Below are positions 21,963 through 32,980 of a stretch of DNA of 64,000 bases, piece after piece. Under the pieces are notes generated by a model. That model searched no databases and was not told the DNA's origin. It worked only from the letters and a program-made list of their open reading frames with translations. This DNA comes from Phytophthora hibernalis (lineage: Eukaryota; Oomycota; Peronosporomycetes; Peronosporales; Peronosporaceae). The translations under genes and the position numbers were made by a program. Numbering within the stretch: the stretch's first letter is position 1; each line of letters starts with the position of its first letter. The DNA is taken from NCBI GenBank assembly GCA_012656075.1, contig JAAKBF010000056.1, positions 1 to 64,000 on the forward strand, given 5' to 3'.

Positions 21963-22965
21963 TATCATCTGTGAGCGGCGTCGGCGCTTCACCGGTACGA
22001 TTTCATCTTCATCTCTTGGTCGCTTGGCTTGATCTACATGTGCTGATGATTTCGCTTCAGTGCTGGTATTTACAGCTTCTAGGGAGTTGACTCGAGCCTC
22101 GAGGCTACGTTTGACCTCGATTAACCTTTCAATCAAGGCAGTCTGATGTTCGAACGCAACTTTGGCCTTCACGTTTCCTTCCATCAGGTCTTCTGCGGTG
22201 GTGTTGGCTTGAGCTTTTGACCTCGTGAGTTGCTGTGACCAAGCAAGCAGACTCGTCATCGTCAAGCCAGAGGCTTCAACTCATCGCTGGATCGTCTTCA
22301 TTGCAGGCGCCTGCGCGTTGGTCTTCATAGTGGAGGAAAATAGTTGCTGTCAGCACATCTCTCACAGCAGCGCAGACAATGAAGGCCTTGTTACCCAGCG
22401 CATGACTCGAATTGAAGAGCTTGCGGCTAACCTCTCTAATATCCTCTTGTGTAGTCGAGTCGAAGACTTCCAGTGACGGAATAACACAGGCTTGCTTTGG
22501 CGCCATCCCGATCAGCACCTTGGCTACTTGATGGTCTTCTTTCGGAGTATTGAAGACGTACGCGAAGGCTTTGTTGGTCGTGGTCAAGTTCCAGGCTCCG
22601 CGATCGAATATCCACTGCGCCGTCAGCTCTGAGCTCGCGTTTGCATGCTGCGCGCCGCCACGTCGAAACGAATGAGAGGTCAGCGGCTCTTCGACTCCAG
22701 TTGGACCAACAACACGATCGAGCAAGCGGTTGACAAGAGCGTGGACTCCGACTGTCGGTGTCGTGTGGACGGTCGTGCTTCTCTTCGACGTCTGAGAAGA
22801 ATCTAGGGCGCCGCTGTCTTCAAGCAGATCCAGCAATGGGATCGAGTCGGTCAGCTCAACAGGGACGTCCTTCGACTGCACTGGCAAGTGATTGAGCAGC
22901 GCTGCGCACACTGACGGTCGGAGACGTGACGATATGGGCAACAGCTGCGGCTCCAGCTCTTAGTT

Positions 22966-23329
22966 CTTATTAATGGATTTTTTGCACTGACCTAATCGGA
23001 CTAAGAGCCAAGCCTGCGTCTTACGACTTAGTGGTTGTAGTCTGGAAGCAGGATTCTAAAAGGCGCGATCGGAGCGACACTACTTGCACAACACATAAGG
23101 TAAATGTCCAGGTTTTTCTTAAAAGCCTCTCAACATTGTATCAACTCCGTTTTGTCAGCGAGACACATTGTTGTCACTTAACTTATTTGGCTAACGGTAT
23201 CTTATGAGCTTGTCGGTGCTTGCCCCGACCTATTCTAAGCTCTGGAGCCTAAAAATTCCGTCAGCCTCTAAGGCGTGACGGCCAAAATTGCATGAATTTC
23301 CAAGAGGCATCAACTTGTAGTGAATCAAA
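22966..23329. other. Short intergenic, no gene recognised
   Basis: Sits between the Crypton 3' half and the truncated M96-like copy. No motif seen. Confidence 0.3.
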
Positions 23330-24420
23330 TGCTGGAACTGAAGGCGCAAACTCAAGAACTGGAGGGAAAGCTCCAACAGCTCAAACAGGTTAATCACTCG
23401 TCTTCGTGGCTTGCTCTTGCTACCACTCAGTACGAGGAACGAGTTAAGGCGGAGATGGTAAACCAACAATTGCGAGCTGTCCTGACGGAATATATGAAGA
23501 CGAATCGCGCTTTTCAGGAAATATTCCAGAAGCAAACTTCACTTGGCGCAAGCGTTTTTGTGTTGGTCTCTCACTTGGTTCTCACTTTCTTGAATATGAA
23601 CAGAAATTGGATGGCATCTTCGGAAAGCAGTACCATCCTACCACCACGTACCCTTCAAGAGGAACCGACACCTCTCTCGCTGTTCTTGGCGCACTTGAGA
23701 AGCGAGTGGAGAGATTGTATCTTGACTCTGACGCTGTTTTTCTGCCTAATCACGCACCCTCCCCAGCACCTCGCTTCAAGATAAACAAGGGCGGCAACTT
23801 GGCAGGGTTTTCGAAGTTAGTGCGACTGCATCGATGTCTTGCTCGATTCGTGAAGCGACTGCAACGATTTGGCGAGAACTTCTCACCGTTCGCAAATACC
23901 GCGATAAGTCTTATCACTTCGTAAGTTGATCGGCGTGCTACGGTTTTGACTGAAGTCGGAGATTGCTGCTGACTTGTTTTATGTTTGCTTTGATATTCCT
24001 GTATTAAAGTTTCGACAACGGGTACCGGCTTCTGTTGAGAAGGATTTCACGATGCTACTTCGAAGTGCGTCCAGCGTAATAGAAATCAAGGACTTGTCAT
24101 TTGTGCGCAAGATTGAGGAGCCGAACCGAGTGGTTCTAGTTGGAGCAGATCACTTCTTTTTACCAACGGAAGGTCTTCAATTTCGGGTTCAACGTTGGAC
24201 GATTATTTCACGCTCAGAAGACGATTCGCAGCCGAGATCGATCGTCCGCACACTGCTTCAGCTCCACGCTGAGTGGATTTATACCTAAGAAAGGAGACCT
24301 TCAAGATGCAGAAGATTTCGTGCTGGAAACACTGGGCGGGAAACTCCAAGACTATGTTCGATGGCAAGAAAAATGTTCACTTTGGAAACTCGTGTGGCTG
24401 CAAAGGACAGTACAAATGTA
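23330..24420 (+). pseudogene. M96-like bZIP/START protein, 5'-truncated copy (duplicate of 57044-58130)
   Basis: Begins abruptly at MLELKAQTQELEGKLQQLKQ, the leucine-rich part of the bZIP-like helix, with no acidic N-terminus or basic RRKK region. It continues VKAEMVNQQLRAVLTEYMKTN, an intron (probably GC-AG, about 23550-23605), MDGIFGKQYHPTTTY...RVERLYLDSDAVF, SMSCSIREATATIWREL, an intron, then ASVEKDFTMLLRSASSVIEI ... EEPNRVVLVGADHFFLPTEGLQF. It is almost identical to the inverted copy at 57-58 kb. Here the codon that is a stop in the other copy reads CGA (Arg), but the start is gone. A frame change occurs near 24280. Confidence 0.7.
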
Positions 24421-24828
24421 AATACAAATGTAAATACTATTTGTACAGATCTTGAGCTCGAGATTGTAATGCTAGGTACTTCGAAGTACTCAACATTTTT
24501 TCAAACAATTACTTTCAAGAATCGTGAAGCGAACAGACGGCGAGTTTATTATTTTCATAGCTAAATCGGATTTGAAGCTCGGAGTTAACTTCGCGTTCAA
24601 GGGGTTAAGCATAAGGCCCGCCTAAGCATTCGAGTGATGCTCCGAGCGACAAATTCGCTGTTCGACATTCATAGGCAGCTACTGTAAAGTAATTGGTTTC
24701 ACGTTTGGAATAGTGCAGACAGGCATGGAGATACCGGAGTGGATACTTACAAAATACTACATGCACTTGCATACATGTACATGTATAAGAGAAAATTTGA
24801 TAGCGAAACGCAGGAATGGAATGTACAA

Positions 24829-25526
24829 TTTAGGAGGCCCCTGTTTGCCTAACATGTTGCCACATCAAGGGCCTTGGACTTGGAGTGTCGGCACCATCGG
24901 GATACGAAATGTTCGTTTCGAAAACATCTTGTAGAGTCTCTCCTACAATGAGACCAAATTCGAAATTAGTCTCATGTTGAACATGCAACAACACTGAAGT
25001 CACTCACCTCGATCGCTAGATCTTGTTCGAGAACTTGTTGCAGAGCCTTCACCAGTTTGATCTGATTAATTTCGATCTCCTTGAGCCTTTGGTTGTCACG
25101 TTCCGATTGACGCCTCTTTTGAAACTCCTCCAGCGCTTTTGCGGCCCATTGACCTTGGGGTTCGTTCGGAGGTGCCTCGGTCACCCCTCTCGACGAATAA
25201 AAACTAAAATGGCGTCCACGTTTTCTCTGACGTTCTAGCCACTCCTCCATCTCTTGTTTTTGCGTCCGGAGTCGTTGTACCTCGGTTTTCTTCCGTTCTA
25301 GCAGCTCAGTGGCGTACCCTCGTCTATATTTTCGCTTCCGTTTGTTTTGGGGTGTTTTTGGGGAGCCTCGATAGGAAGCAGCCGCTTCGTACAGTGCAGA
25401 CAATCGACTTTCAGAGTTCGCCGTGGGTGTTTCTTCTGGACCAAAACTCGTGTCTTCATCGTCGAGGCTGTCGAGGAAAGAGCAAATGTCTTCGGACAGC
25501 ATGTCGTCAAACTCGCTTACCGACAT
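24829..25526 (-). pseudogene. M96-like bZIP-type protein, N-terminal part
   Basis: Exon 1 (25526-25008) encodes MSVSEFDDMLSEDICSFLDS, an acidic leader, then KRKRKYRRGYATELLERKKT and a long heptad-like helix (VQRLRTQKQEMEEWLERQRKR), corresponding to the LQRRKKAEIL bZIP-like module of its relatives. A GTGAGT donor at 25007 follows. A plausible second exon (about 24926-24829) reads TLQDVFETNISYPDGADTPSPR and then stops at TAA. No START-like half follows. It may be a truncated gene or a diverged short member. Confidence 0.5.
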
Positions 25527-25688
25527 GTCAAATATGCTCGGAAGAAGGCCTTGAGAATTTGTGGGGTGCTCGCCGGCCGAAAAAGCGATCTGACAAAGTA
25601 ACAAGTCAGGAGAGACTATCCATACCGGTACATGTACTTTTTGAAACCCCGTCAACCATTTGATCACGCGGTACACACGAAAGTTTGC

Positions 25689-25774
25689 GTACAGTGCGTT
25701 CAGTAATAGGCGTCAATAAAGAACACCTGATGTACAGTGCGTTCAGTAATAGGCGTCAATAAAGAACACCTGAT
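25689..25774. repeat. 43-bp tandem duplication
   Basis: Two head-to-tail copies of gtacagtgcgttcagtaata + ggcgtcaataaagaacacctgat with no difference that I can see (25689-25731 and 25732-25774). Confidence 0.85.
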
Positions 25775-25979
25775 GTGAATATAGTTAAGGAAGGTATACA
25801 TACCCACAAGACTCACACAGATGATTCTTTTTCCTGATGTATAAGTTTTTAAAGGGTATTAGTTGACAACCCGTTTCTTGTCGCACATTATTGTACACAT
25901 TTAGAGGACTGGCGCCTTTCTCTCCTACACGTACCGTATTATTTTAATAATGTATTATTAAATAATACATGAATATGGT

Positions 25980-26055
25980 ATGAAATTCCACTGGTGTCTG
26001 GTAATCGTAACTTACGATTGCCACTGGCATTTGCCAGACACCAGTGGAATTTCAT
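25980..26055. repeat. Perfect 22-bp inverted repeat forming a compound hairpin
   Basis: Arm atgaaattccactggtgtct+gg at 25980-26001 is the exact reverse complement of 26034-26055. The 32-nt loop holds a second hairpin, aatcgtaa-c-ttacgatt, so the region can fold as nested cruciforms. AT-rich palindromic sequence lies just to the left (25937-25970). Confidence 0.85.
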
Positions 26056-26129
26056 AACATGTAAGTTTGTGCAACGTTGACCCTAATTCGTAGAAGTTGT
26101 AAGTTTTTCTGCATCTCCAACACTAGTGA

Positions 26130-26500
26130 TTGAGACTACACGTTCCTGCGACCCCGGACGATCGAACATCCATCACACTGTCGGCAGATTACAGGTACTG
26201 GTCGATGGCAGCCACCGTCCGGACGAAGTTGACGATAGCGTCGATCTTGGCCTTGTCGTCCGGCGTGATCTTGCTTGCTGAGCGCCTTCCGGTTGTATTC
26301 TATCTGCGACTTACAGCTAGCGCCGACCAGGACCGTCGAGACGTTGTCGTTGACGGTGCCCCAGGCGATGGACATTTGCGCCGAGCTCGTCAGCGATAGG
26401 ACCGACGTCCGCTTCGGCCCCAGGTTAACGCACCAAGCTATTCGCTAGGACCGCGTGATCGCCACCAAGCTCTTCAACGGTTGCAAGAGCCTTTTAAGTG
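26130..26500. pseudogene. Aldo/keto reductase fragments, rearranged
   Basis: On the - strand at 26375-26140 the text MSIAWGTVNDNVSTVLVGAS copies the C-terminal part of the intact reductase at 29289-30344, with frame breaks. About 60 bp away on the + strand (about 26445-26490) the text VIATKLFNGCK copies its VITTKLFNGCK motif. Opposite orientations show the fragment has been rearranged. Confidence 0.6.
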
Positions 26501-26664
26501 CTGACGTACGATATTATCGTCTACACTATTATACTCCCCTGGGAAGTGCAGGGCCGGTAACGTTCGGCTCGCGGAAACCCATGGCCGACAAGCCCAAGAA
26601 GAATTAAAGCTCACTTCGATGTGGTATGGGAATGCCCATGGGCCTCAGAAGTGTACGGTACGTG

Positions 26665-26684
26665 TACATGTATTAATACATGTA
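26665..26684. repeat. 20-bp perfect palindrome
   Basis: TACATGTATTAATACATGTA, identical to the copy at 50062-50081. Both lie upstream of M96-like genes. Confidence 0.85.
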
Positions 26685-27090
26685 TTTCTCGTAAAGTCTG
26701 CGAGTCCAGCTCGCAACCATGCTCAGTCATTTCGTGGTACGTTGAGTCAACGGTTGACCTCCGCGTTAGTCACTGGCTCGTCATCAAGATGATCACGCGG
26801 TTTGCACTTACAACCTAACCTAACAAGAAGGCAAGCCTTGTAACAAGGGGATGGGGTGCCTTGCACAACCGCTGGTGAGCATGTCACCTTTTTCTATTTT
26901 ATTAAAATAAGTGTTCATGTATGTATGTATCTCTTCATGGCTTGGCGCAGTCAAGAGATTCTCTTGGACTGCGCCAAGCCATGCAAAACACTCACATCTG
27001 GTACGAGTCGTTCTTCCGTTACCCCTACAATACGTTGCAGGTTGGTTAAATACATGCACTGTAATGCACTCCATGACAGGTTTATTAGCC

Positions 27091-27114
27091 CCACAATCTT
27101 ACGACCCCGTAAAC
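27091..27114 (+). promoter_or_regulatory. Shared upstream motif of M96-like genes, copy 1
   Basis: CCACAATCTTACGACCCCGT then AAAC, 91 bp before the start codon at 27205. Near-identical motifs precede the three other + strand members. Regulatory meaning is inferred. Confidence 0.5.
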
Positions 27115-27204
27115 TGCTTACCCCCTACGGATCTGAAGTAAACGTCCAGGCCGCACAGACACTGTCCGACACGAGAAGTCGCAGCCTCAGTTCAGAAGTT
27201 GACC

Positions 27205-28609
27205 ATGAGCTTTTCACCCCACGAAGGAGACAACGTCATGACGCTTCACGAAGCTTTAGCGTTCCTCGAGCCAATCGACGACATCTTCGGGATCAGTACT
27301 ACGCTTCCTCCACTAGATGAGATCGACGCGCTCTTGGGCCCCATGATCGAGTTCCCGTCGGAAGAAACCAAGAACCACGCGCAAAACCCGCCAACAAGAA
27401 AGAGAAGAACGTCCACAAAGACAAAGAAGAACACAACGGGAAGAAGAAACGTGTGCGCAGTCCTGCCAGTTCGTCGACTGTGCTTCAGCGACGCAAGAAG
27501 GCCGAAATTTTGGCGCTAAGGGAAGAATCAACGGCGTTGCAGAAAGCTCTGAACCAGTTGTTGAGTTCCGACACGAATGCGGCAATTGTGAAACTGAATG
27601 CTAAGATGCTCGCCTCCTCGAAAGCACAAGGGGAAAAGTTGCCCCGATGGCATCAGAGTGCGCTTGAGCAATACGAAAAGAGGGACAAGTCGCACAAACT
27701 GAATCTCCAACTGAAGGAACTGCTGTCCCAGCAGTGGGGTACGTCCGAGTCCTTGCGCGGGATCCTTCTCGGACAATCTCTCGTCCAGGTGAGATGTAGG
27801 AGCTTGAACATTGGGTTAGATATATTTCCTCATAGTTGCTCCTCGATTGCAGGACATGGACTACTTGATGAAGCAAGAGTCGATACATGGGCCGCTCGCA
27901 GACAATGATGTATCCAGGAGCATGGCGCAGCTCGGGAATGCAGTGGAAAACCTGTATCAGCATTCGACTCCAATATTGCGTTTGGCTTCTTCTCTTTTGA
28001 GTTCTATGCAGACTAGCTACAAGGAACAACGCAAGGGTGATGGCATTGAGTTCATCGTTTGCACACCGATGAGCTGCTCCATGGCTGACGCTAGCAACGT
28101 GGTTTGGAGCCATTTCAAAAATGATCAGGTGAGTTATATGTATATGTTAGGCAACCCATGATATGCTACTCTAACTTTGCAATTGTTGACTGAAGCCACC
28201 TTGGAACAAGCCCAACGTTCTGCACAATACCGTGACAGTAACGCTGCATCATCTCGGACACGCTCTACAGTTCGACAAGATGCACTTCTTCCGAAAATTC
28301 TCCGAGCCAGAGCAGACTACACTTGTCTACACCGACCTTATACTACTGCGTTCGAAGGGGCTGAAATTCTGCTCGAATGGTTTTACCACCATCACGCCAC
28401 TACCAGACGACCCGCTCCATACGTGTGTAGTGCAATCGGTATTCACGCTATGCGGTGACAACGATGCCGGCCGAGAATCTTCGCTCATCCATGACGTTGC
28501 GCTTGTGGCGTTGGGTAAAGCCATTCGACTCTTTTGGCAGTCGGAACAATCCAGGCTGGTCGATGAATCGGCGCGTATCTCTGGGAAGTATAACTATTTT
28601 AGCCTGTAG
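27205..28609 (+). CDS. M96-like bZIP/START-domain protein, three exons, one frame offset
   Basis: Exons 27205-27788, 27853-28128 and 28196-28609. Acidic N-terminus MSFSPHEGDNVMTLHEALAF...LLGPMIEFPSEE, then a basic/coiled bZIP-like module SSSTVLQRRKKAEILALREE, DMDYLMKQES...VENLYQHS, PMSCSMADASNVVW and a START-like end (FDKMHFFRKFSEPEQTTLVYTDLILLRSKGLKF). Homologues are nuclear regulator-like proteins induced in mating. Between about 27365 and 27455 the frame must move by -1 (one base missing), otherwise translation ends at 27519. Everything downstream is open and splices cleanly. The break may be a base-calling deletion at CAAAACCC, a true mutation, or recoding. Confidence 0.65.
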
Positions 28610-29288
28610 AGCTGCCATACTATACTATAGCTCCACAACGGCACACACGCTTTCATTGCTCAACCGAGAAAAGAAAATTGGTGCTGGAAGTTTGCTTGCT
28701 TTTCTTAACAAGACGCATGAAGAGGCATCGGTGGGATCGGGCAGTTTATAATCGATTGAGTGAACTTTTGTCACCAACTTCTTGATAGAAAGGTTTCTTT
28801 AATTTACAACTTCCAGCGCTATTAATAGCGATGAAGAGTTGTATTATTCTCACCCGCGTCTCGCATTGTTGCATGTCATCAGACTGCTTCACATCCGTAT
28901 CAAGTGCAGATCGAGGATGTTCTGACTGACCGTACGGTTCATTGATGGAGCATTTTTCTTGGCTACGTAACCGGCGATTTAATGTTGACACTCCGGAGGC
29001 TAGCATTTATCGGTAATATATTACGGTCACCCGACACAAACGGCCGAGAACACAGTCAAGAGGAGTAGGTGCAAGTTACACCGCGCAACAACTACATGTA
29101 GGAGGCTGATGCATTTGCTTTTTTACTGCACCGAAACCGAAGTAGCTCAAGCTAGCCTACTCATATCGCTCTTTGGCGGAGATGCAGCACCAGAACAAGC
29201 GGTACATCAAGATGGGAGCAAACAACAAGTCAGAGCCGCCTCTGTGGCGAGTCCCCGACCACGGAGCAACCGCAACATTGGCTGCAGA
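28610..29288. repeat. Dispersed repeat, copy 1 (about 28688-29035)
   Basis: Similar to 44608-44960 in the same orientation. It starts with a coding-like piece SLLAFLNKTHEEASVGSGSL that ends at 28749, followed by non-coding text including cctcgcattgttgcatgtcat-type sequence. It looks like the 3' end of an unknown transposable element. Confidence 0.55.
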
Positions 29289-30344
29289 TTACAGGTGGCG
29301 CATGCGCAGGGACGCGAACTGGTCGATGGCAGCCACCTTCGGCACGAAGTTGACGATGGCGTCGATCTTCGCCTTGACGTCCGGCGTGATCTTGCACACG
29401 AAGTTGAGCGCCTTGAGGTTGTCCTCGAGCTGCGACTTGCGACTGGCACCGACCATGACCGTCGAGACGTTGTCGTTGGCGGCGGCCCAGGCGATGGACA
29501 TTTGCGCGAGCGAGCAGCCGAGCTCCTCGGCGATAGGCTTGAGCTTTTCGGCCATGGCCACGCGCTCCTCGAAACCTTCCGTCAGCGGGCCAGCCTTGTA
29601 CATGTCCGCAGTGAAGCGCGAGCCCTCGGGTTTGCCGGTGCTGTACTTGCCTGTGAGGGTGCCGTACGCCAGCGGAGACCACGTCGTGAGTCCCAGTTTG
29701 TACTTGGTGTACAGGTCCACGTACTCGTACTCGACCTTGTTGCGTACGAAGATGTTGTACTGAGACTGTTCGACGACGGGGCGGATGAGGCCAAGACGGT
29801 CAGCGATCTCGCACGCCTCCAGGATGTCCTTGGCGAGCCACTCGCTCGTTCCCCAGTAGAACGCCCAGCCCTGCTGGATGACGTAGTTCATTGCTCGCAC
29901 CGTCTCCTCGAGCGGCGTGTGCGGGTCCTGACGGTGGCAGTAGATGACGTCCACGTACTCGAGCTGCAGTCGAGCCAGAGACAACTTGGTGCCTTCCACA
30001 ATGTGTTTGCGACTCAGGCCCTGGTCGTTCGGGCCACACTCAAAGAACCCCTTGCAGCCGTTGAAGAGCTTGGTGGTGATCACGAGGTCCTCGCGACTCC
30101 AGACGCCGTCGGCGATGCCCTTCTGAATGGCGCCGCCCATGTTCTCTTCGGCTTGGCCCATGCCGTACGACTCGGCGTTGTCGAAGAAGTTGACGCCGTG
30201 CTTGAAGGCCGTGGCCATCATCTCGTACCAGGCGTTGGCCGTGTACTTCTCGTCGCGGCCCATCCAAGAGCCGAGTGAGAGCTTGGACACGAGCAGACCG
30301 GAGTTTCCCAGGAAACGGTAGGGCATCTTGGTGGAAGTCGCCAT
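29289..30344 (-). CDS. Aldo/keto reductase, potassium-channel beta-subunit-like
   Basis: Intact 351-residue single-exon gene starting MATSTKMPYRFLGNSGLLVSK. The catalytic tetrad is visible: Asp and Tyr in FFDNAESYG, Lys in VITTKLF, His in VIYCHRQDP. NADPH-binding text SPLAYGTLTGKY and VMVGASRKSQLEDN follows. This is the AKR6/YghZ-like subgroup, about 330-350 residues, reducing aldehydes or ketones with NADPH in the cytosol. It is the apparent source, or a sibling, of fragments at 26.1-26.5 and 51.8-52.4 kb. A 389-codon antisense frame over it is a shadow. Confidence 0.92.
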   Translation of the reverse strand: MATSTKMPYRFLGNSGLLVSKLSLGSWMGRDEKYTANAWYEMMATAFKHGVNFFDNAESYGMGQAEENMGGAIQKGIADGVWSREDLVITTKLFNGCKGFFECGPNDQGLSRKHIVEGTKLSLARLQLEYVDVIYCHRQDPHTPLEETVRAMNYVIQQGWAFYWGTSEWLAKDILEACEIADRLGLIRPVVEQSQYNIFVRNKVEYEYVDLYTKYKLGLTTWSPLAYGTLTGKYSTGKPEGSRFTADMYKAGPLTEGFEERVAMAEKLKPIAEELGCSLAQMSIAWAAANDNVSTVMVGASRKSQLEDNLKALNFVCKITPDVKAKIDAIVNFVPKVAAIDQFASLRMRHL

Positions 30345-31233
30345 GGTGATGAAAGGAGGACGTGGGTGGGTGATTGGTTGGCTTGGTGAGGCGGTCGCAG
30401 TTGCGATGCGGAGGCGAATTGGAAACTGAGTGGTGAACTTGGTGAGTTCACAAGGAACCGGAGCAACCCTGATTTTAGTACAGCACGTTGACCGGCGCAG
30501 TTCATGATGAACTTCATCGTGTTTGCTTGATTCGAGCCGTCATCGTCGTGATTGCACTCGCAGTAATGAAGGTTTTTGGGGATATTAAAATAATAATACA
30601 TGGTCTACGGTAGACATGTAGGTAGACTCTACCTGCATGTACAACGAAACGCAACTACAGATTCCACTGAGAAACAGAAATGGGTGGACCTTCCAACCTC
30701 TCAAAGGTTATCGTCTGTATATCAATTATCGAAATGAATGGGTAAAACGGTAGCAAATCAGCCACAACGGACCTCTGACTCTAACGACTTTGGAGGGGTA
30801 TATGCTGAATGCAGTTTTCAGTTTCTCAGCGGAATCTGTACATGTACATTCGGTATGTAACTAGGGCCCTCGTGGGTCCAGACTCAGCAGCTCCTTCGTT
30901 TGTTTCGACTTCTACTATAAAACTGTTGATTTGGCTCAAAATTCCTGGGGAGCTAGTGAACTTCTCGACAGCGTCATACACTTACCTTTTTAAATCATGC
31001 ACAATAGTTTAAAAGCGCCGTGTTATTAATACACGGACCGTGAGTTCCGCCCCAAGAAGACATGACAGGTTCTCACCCCCCAATCTTATGACCCCGTAAA
31101 CGGGAAAATCTGTGGAGATCGAGTGAGGAAATATAACAGTCACACGTAGAAATCTGAGAGGCACAATAGCCCATCTCCCACAATAAACTCGGACAGTGCA
31201 TGCAGAGACGCCCTTCAGGCGCTGTGCACGGCT
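30345..31233. other. Intergenic with dispersed repeats and an orphan M96-type upstream motif
   Basis: 30350-30480 holds the reductase promoter. 30895-31101 resembles 47890-48180 (gttgatt.ggctcaaaattcctgggg; tttaaaagcgccg; tgacaggttctc). At 31078-31101 it ends in CCAATCTTATGACCCCGTAA, the motif seen before M96-like genes, but no such gene follows. Confidence 0.5.
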
Positions 31234-32980
31234 ATGCACGCCTGGGCAAATGATGCAACGGCGTCACTATCGAGAAGGTTGACGGCCTGGATGCCGCACC
31301 ACACTACACCACACCACATTGGAATCTTCCAGCAGCAACCTGCAGCTCCAGCCATCGCCGGCGGAGCGTCCAGCACACACACGTCGAAGATGCCAGGCCT
31401 AAGCGCATCAGAGCTGTCCCCGCAGACGCTGTACCCTGGAGATAAAATCGAGTATTTCCGCCGCGCTTTCGTCTGGGGTGACCCAAGAGGGCACCGCTCA
31501 GCTGTAGTTACTTGCGTCGACGCCAGCGACGCGGACTTTCCGATTGCTGTCAACACGCAGGAGGTGATCCCGCTCGACATGATGATGAAGAGGGTGGCAG
31601 ACCGCTTCGGCGACCCGGTCCCGCGCGACGCCACCACATGGTGAAAACTTCAGACGTACCAGCTGAGTAGTGGGTCGTTTGCGTCCCCAACGAGGACCAG
31701 CGCTCTCAAAAAGGCCGTTGAGGGCGCAGTTAAGGATTCGATAGAAGCTGTTCGCGAGGCGCTTGGCGAAGTGCCCGAGGAGATTGTCACTGAGAGCCCT
31801 CAGTCTGGATGCCTCAGCCCTCTGCAACCAGACCCAGAACCTGAGAACCCACCCAGCACACGTGTTATTGACCTGACGTGGATCTTGAGTCAAGAGAATC
31901 AGTGCTCTACCCATGAACCCCACGACGCAAACTAGGAAACAACTCAAAAGACATATATTCACGAGATTATCAACCTAGTGTCGTCCCAGGAAGAGGACGT
32001 GACGTCGACGGAACCAGTTGGGAGCGCCGTGCGTGACGTTAGCGGCGTCATGCTCGCGGCGGAAGCTTCCTACATGAAGTCGATTCCGAACCGCCACGAC
32101 CGTGGGAAGATCCGAAACCAGGCAAAGAAGCGGAGAGTGGAGTGGTTGGTGCCCAGGTCGCGCAAACGCAAGAATCTAGCAGTGGTCAACAGATCTACCA
32201 CGCAAAGACTTTGAGGACTGTTCAAATTAAGAACGTACTTCGTTCTCCAGAGGTCAGGTTGCGCCTCCGTAACCTACACGCGAGACGCTTGTCGTTTCCT
32301 GACACTCCTGTCGAGGAAAGTACTCTCTCCATTGAAGAAGTTCCGTGGCCCAAGAACATTGAGCGCATTGAAAGTGGTAGACATCGGGGCATTCGACCCG
32401 TTTCAATGTGTAGGCGACTGTTTCCTGGACTCCTGTAATAACGTAGTGAGTGTGACGTTCTGCACTCCAAGCTGTTGCAGACTTGGGGCACGTTGTAGCA
32501 ACGCACCCGCACTTTATCGACACTCAAACTATTCGATACAGGGCGAGTAGGACTAGTCGTGTACACGACGACAAGTCTGGACGTCGGAGACGTGCTGGGT
32601 GAGTACTGTGGTGAGTTGAGCGAGTTCCTGACCATTGTGGAAGGCCAGCCAGATCAAGCCGTGAAGCAAAGCAGTGGCTTCACGTTGCTCTACAACGCGA
32701 AGTCTAGTAAGCGAAACTACGTCTACGTAGACGCGCTAAAAGCGGCTCCGTTACTCGTTTCATTTGTCACTCATGTGACCCGAACGCGACATTCGTGGAG
32801 CAACACAACCGCTCCAGCGTCAAGGTCTTATTGAAGATGATAAAGGACGTCAAGGCTGGCGCTCAGATCACCGTCAATTACGGAAACGAGCGCTGGTTCC
32901 AGTGCGCTTGTGAGGACTGTTGGACAGTTAAAAATGAAGACGTCAACGACGACCAAGAAGCTGGCGTCGTTAATAAGTAA
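31234..32980 (+). pseudogene. AWS-SET domain histone-methyltransferase-like protein, broken
   Basis: One register runs from 31234 to 32214 (SELSPQTLYPGDKIEYFRRA ... SVVRDVSG-like text, KSIPNRHDRGKIRNQAKKRR) with in-frame TGA at 31642 and TAG at 31933. Other frames then carry a Cys cluster CVGDCFLDSCNN...FCTPSCCRLGARCSN (AWS-like pre-SET) and SET motifs GDVLGEYCGEL, RFICHSCDPNATFVE and ITVNYGNERWFQCACEDCW. At least three frame changes are needed. SET enzymes methylate histone lysines in the nucleus; this copy cannot be made as it stands. Domain recognition is good; origin (host gene or element cargo) is unknown. Confidence 0.65.

Larger units (their letters stand above)
19474..22965 (-). pseudogene. 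Crypton tyrosine recombinase, 3' half, interrupted by a mariner-type element
   Basis: From about 22965 leftward: LLEDSGAL, GVHALVNRLLDRVVGP, then the catalytic motif LTSHSFRRGGAQHAN and QWIFDRGAWNLTTTNKAFAYVF, which carries the C-terminal HxxR and the region of the nucleophilic Tyr. A coiled stretch follows (HQTALIERLIEVKRSLEARVNSLE) and a basic nuclear-type patch (KRRRRSQM). At 21963 a TA-flanked transposon interrupts the frame. Removing it and one TA joins KRRRRSQM-I in frame to PLMDTWFAWYTAVPRGW at 19863, and the frame runs on to the stop at 19474. The 5' half is absent on this strand. Confidence 0.65.

Noticed and set aside
27365..27455. Canonical -1 slippery heptamer in the M96-like leader
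   Set aside because: No X-XXY-YYZ with A/T in the Y position was found in the overlap. The CAAAACCC word fits only loosely, so programmed frameshifting is not claimed as a feature.
29109..30278. 389-codon + strand frame
   Set aside because: Exactly antisense to the intact aldo/keto reductase; GC-rich third positions create the shadow frame. It has no domain text.
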